DNA from: Anderseniella sp.
GTDB taxonomy: Bacteria; Pseudomonadota; Alphaproteobacteria; Rhizobiales; Aestuariivirgaceae
DNA: 8,140 bases
Reading direction: 5' to 3'
Assembly (NCBI GenBank): GCA_013041995.1
Contig: JABDRA010000214.1
Location: forward strand, 1 to 8,140
The notes under the pieces are model-generated. The model ran no database searches. It was given only the letters and a program-made list of their open reading frames with translations, and was not told the origin of the DNA. A program made the position numbers and the translations under genes. Positions 7,158 through 8,140 of this stretch are shown here, in pieces. Position 1 is the stretch's first letter; each line of letters starts with the position of its first letter.

Positions 7158-7258
7158 GGCCGGTTTTCTGCGCCCGCTGGACAGCGTTACGTCTCCCTTG
7201 TGGTCAAACCAGACCACGGCGGGAGCCGTCCCTTGCCAGCGACCGCAGAAAACCGGTC
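7158..7258. repeat. Internal hairpin 2 of the element
   Basis: Arms 7158-7180 and 7236-7258 match as an inverted repeat in 20 of 23 positions, including the core CCGGTTTTCTGCG. After an internal loop, CTCCC (7193-7197) pairs with GGGAG (7221-7225). The tip is GTGGTC-AAACCA-GACCAC (7200-7217). This is a long, GC-rich hairpin of about 100 nt. No T-run follows on either strand, so it is not a standard intrinsic terminator, though it could still impede RNA polymerase leaving the carboxypeptidase gene. Confidence 0.7.
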
Positions 7259-7288
7259 AAACGATTTTATTTAGGTGGAAAAGGCTCT
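7257..7288 (-). repeat. Right terminal inverted repeat of the element
   Basis: Reverse complement begins AGAGCCTTTTCCACCTAAAT, the partner of the left arm at 7024-7055. Its outer end touches the carboxypeptidase stop codon, and its inner two bases are shared with the stem of the internal hairpin at 7158-7258. Confidence 0.8.
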
Positions 7289-8140
7289 TCAACCGCCGAG
7301 TGCCATGAAAAGCGCTGAATCGAGCGCCTTCTTCCATATGCTGTCGGTGGCGGGGACACTGTTCTTGGTGTGCACGGGAGCCTTGTACACAAGCTTGCCG
7401 TCGCTCAGTACCCGCACAATACCGATTGCAGTGCCGGCTTTGACTGGTGCCTTCAATGGACCGGAATAGACGAGTTGCACCTCGGCTGTCGCCTGTTCTT
7501 CTTCTGAAAGCAATGTCAGAATGTCATTTTTGGTCACCAGTTTCACCGAAGGCTCTTCGCCACCCCAGACGCGGGCCTGGCCGACTGTATCGCCTGCCGA
7601 AAAAATCCGGACGGCGCGAAATTTCCTGAATCCTGAATCAAGTAATCGCTCGGCTTCCTGCGCCCGGTCACGTCGCGACTTCATGCCACCGACGACGACG
7701 ATCAGGCGTCTGCCTTCCCGGACGGCAGACCCTATCATGCCATAGCCGGAATCCCTTATGTACCCGGTCTTTACACCGTCGGCTCCGCGATATTTGCCCA
7801 GCAACGGATTACGATTCTGTTGCGTGATGTTGTTCCAGGTGAATTCGCGTATGCTATAGTACTTGTAGTATTGGGGAAACACTTCGATGATATAGCGGGT
7901 CAGGCTGGCCAGTTCGCGCATGGTGGTCAGATGACCTTCTGCCGGCAGACCCGTGGCGTTCTTGAAAGTGGATTTCGGCAATCCAAGTTCGCGCGCGCGT
8001 CTGGTCATGTCATCGGCGAAACCGTCTTCGGTGCCTCCGATGGCTTGTGCAATTGCAATCGCAGCGTCGTTGCCGGAGTGGATCACGACTCCCTTGATCA
8101 GATTCTCCAACGAAACTTTCGAACCCACTTCGGCGTACAT
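7289..8140 (-). CDS. D-alanyl-D-alanine carboxypeptidase, C-terminal part
   Basis: Penicillin-binding protein of the PBP5/6 (DacA/DacC/DacF, peptidase S11) type, which trims the terminal D-Ala from peptidoglycan pentapeptides in the periplasm. Only the last 283 codons are in the window. The frame is open to the right edge, so the ATG at 8140 is an internal methionine. The signal peptide and the SxxK nucleophile motif lie outside. Visible catalytic motifs are SGN (22-24 of the visible part) and KTG (124-126, in GADGVKTGYI). The beta-rich PBP5 C-terminal domain spans about 178-265. The end, IWKKALDSALFMALGG, could be the amphipathic membrane-anchoring helix. The gene lies upstream of tmk as in many alphaproteobacteria, but the 265-bp palindromic element intervenes directly after its TGA. 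Which Dac subtype this is cannot be settled from the fragment. Confidence 0.94.
   Translation of the reverse strand: MYAEVGSKVSLENLIKGVVIHSGNDAAIAIAQAIGGTEDGFADDMTRRARELGLPKSTFKNATGLPAEGHLTTMRELASLTRYIIEVFPQYYKYYSIREFTWNNITQQNRNPLLGKYRGADGVKTGYIRDSGYGMIGSAVREGRRLIVVVGGMKSRRDRAQEAERLLDSGFRKFRAVRIFSAGDTVGQARVWGGEEPSVKLVTKNDILTLLSEEEQATAEVQLVYSGPLKAPVKAGTAIGIVRVLSDGKLVYKAPVHTKNSVPATDSIWKKALDSALFMALGG

Larger units (their letters stand above)
7024..7288. mobile_element. 265-bp nested palindromic element, MITE-like
   Basis: Non-coding block filling almost all of the space between the carboxypeptidase stop codon and tmk. Its two ends are inverted repeats of 32 bp with 29 matches. Between them are two independent large imperfect palindromes (7056-7152 and 7158-7258), so a single strand could form a closing stem with two side hairpins. 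Size, terminal inverted repeats and lack of a credible protein fit a non-autonomous transposable element or a dispersed structured repeat. I see no clear target-site duplication, and no second copy in this window, so mobility is inferred. The right end abuts the carboxypeptidase TGA (7289-7291). Whichever way it acts, it lies in the mRNA leader or promoter region of tmk. Confidence 0.6.

Noticed and set aside
7158..7258. Rho-independent terminator for the carboxypeptidase gene
   Set aside because: The hairpin is strong, but no T-run follows on the minus strand, so it lacks the canonical second half.
7024..7288. Using G-U wobble pairs to decide which strand of the element is transcribed
   Set aside because: I counted three mismatches that become G-U on the plus strand and two on the minus strand, too few and too even to choose a strand.
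7010..7300. Target-site duplication or CRISPR-like repeats around the element
   Set aside because: The flanking bases (ending caagct on the left, starting tcaacc on the right) do not match, and there is no regular repeat-spacer pattern.
7100..7318. Plus-strand open frame of 72 codons across the palindromic element
   Set aside because: It runs through inverted repeats and into the carboxypeptidase 3' end, has no recognisable motif and no good ribosome site, and its composition looks like a chance reading frame.

Overview
The window looks like chromosomal DNA of an alphaproteobacterium, probably of the order Hyphomicrobiales or a relative. The main reason is the minus-strand gene order: a D-Ala-D-Ala carboxypeptidase, then tmk, holB, metG, tatD and a PhnP-like metallo-beta-lactamase-fold hydrolase. 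From general knowledge this run is conserved in that group. Base composition is moderately GC-rich by eye. The genus cannot be named from this sequence.

Layout: bases 1-1213 hold most of a major facilitator (MFS) transporter on the minus strand, cut by the left edge. It is divergent from an AraC-family regulator on the plus strand (about 1313-2113). The roughly 100 bp between them contain a good sigma70-like promoter aimed at the transporter and two direct repeats 21 bp apart, one touching its -35 box. This is the arrangement expected if the AraC protein controls the transporter. The regulator then converges on the hydrolase gene (2156-2953), with a shared hairpin between the two stop codons.

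From 7009 down to 2156 the minus strand is a tight five-gene unit: tmk (dTMP kinase), holB (clamp-loader delta prime), metG (Met-tRNA ligase), tatD (TatD nuclease) and the hydrolase. Two junctions are 4-base ATGA overlaps (tmk/holB and tatD/hydrolase); the other gaps are 10 and 19 bases. The genes serve DNA precursor supply, replication, translation and housekeeping, and are probably co-transcribed. The 3' part of the carboxypeptidase gene fills 7289-8140.

The strongest unexplained feature is the 265 bp between the carboxypeptidase stop codon and tmk (7024-7288). It has 32-bp terminal inverted repeats (29 of 32 matching) enclosing two separate large imperfect hairpins, so a single strand could fold into a three-way junction. 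No convincing protein is encoded there. It resembles a non-autonomous mobile element (MITE-like) or a structured repeat and sits at the head of an essential-gene operon. I found no complete novel multi-gene system; this element and the AraC/MFS switch are the items most worth following up.
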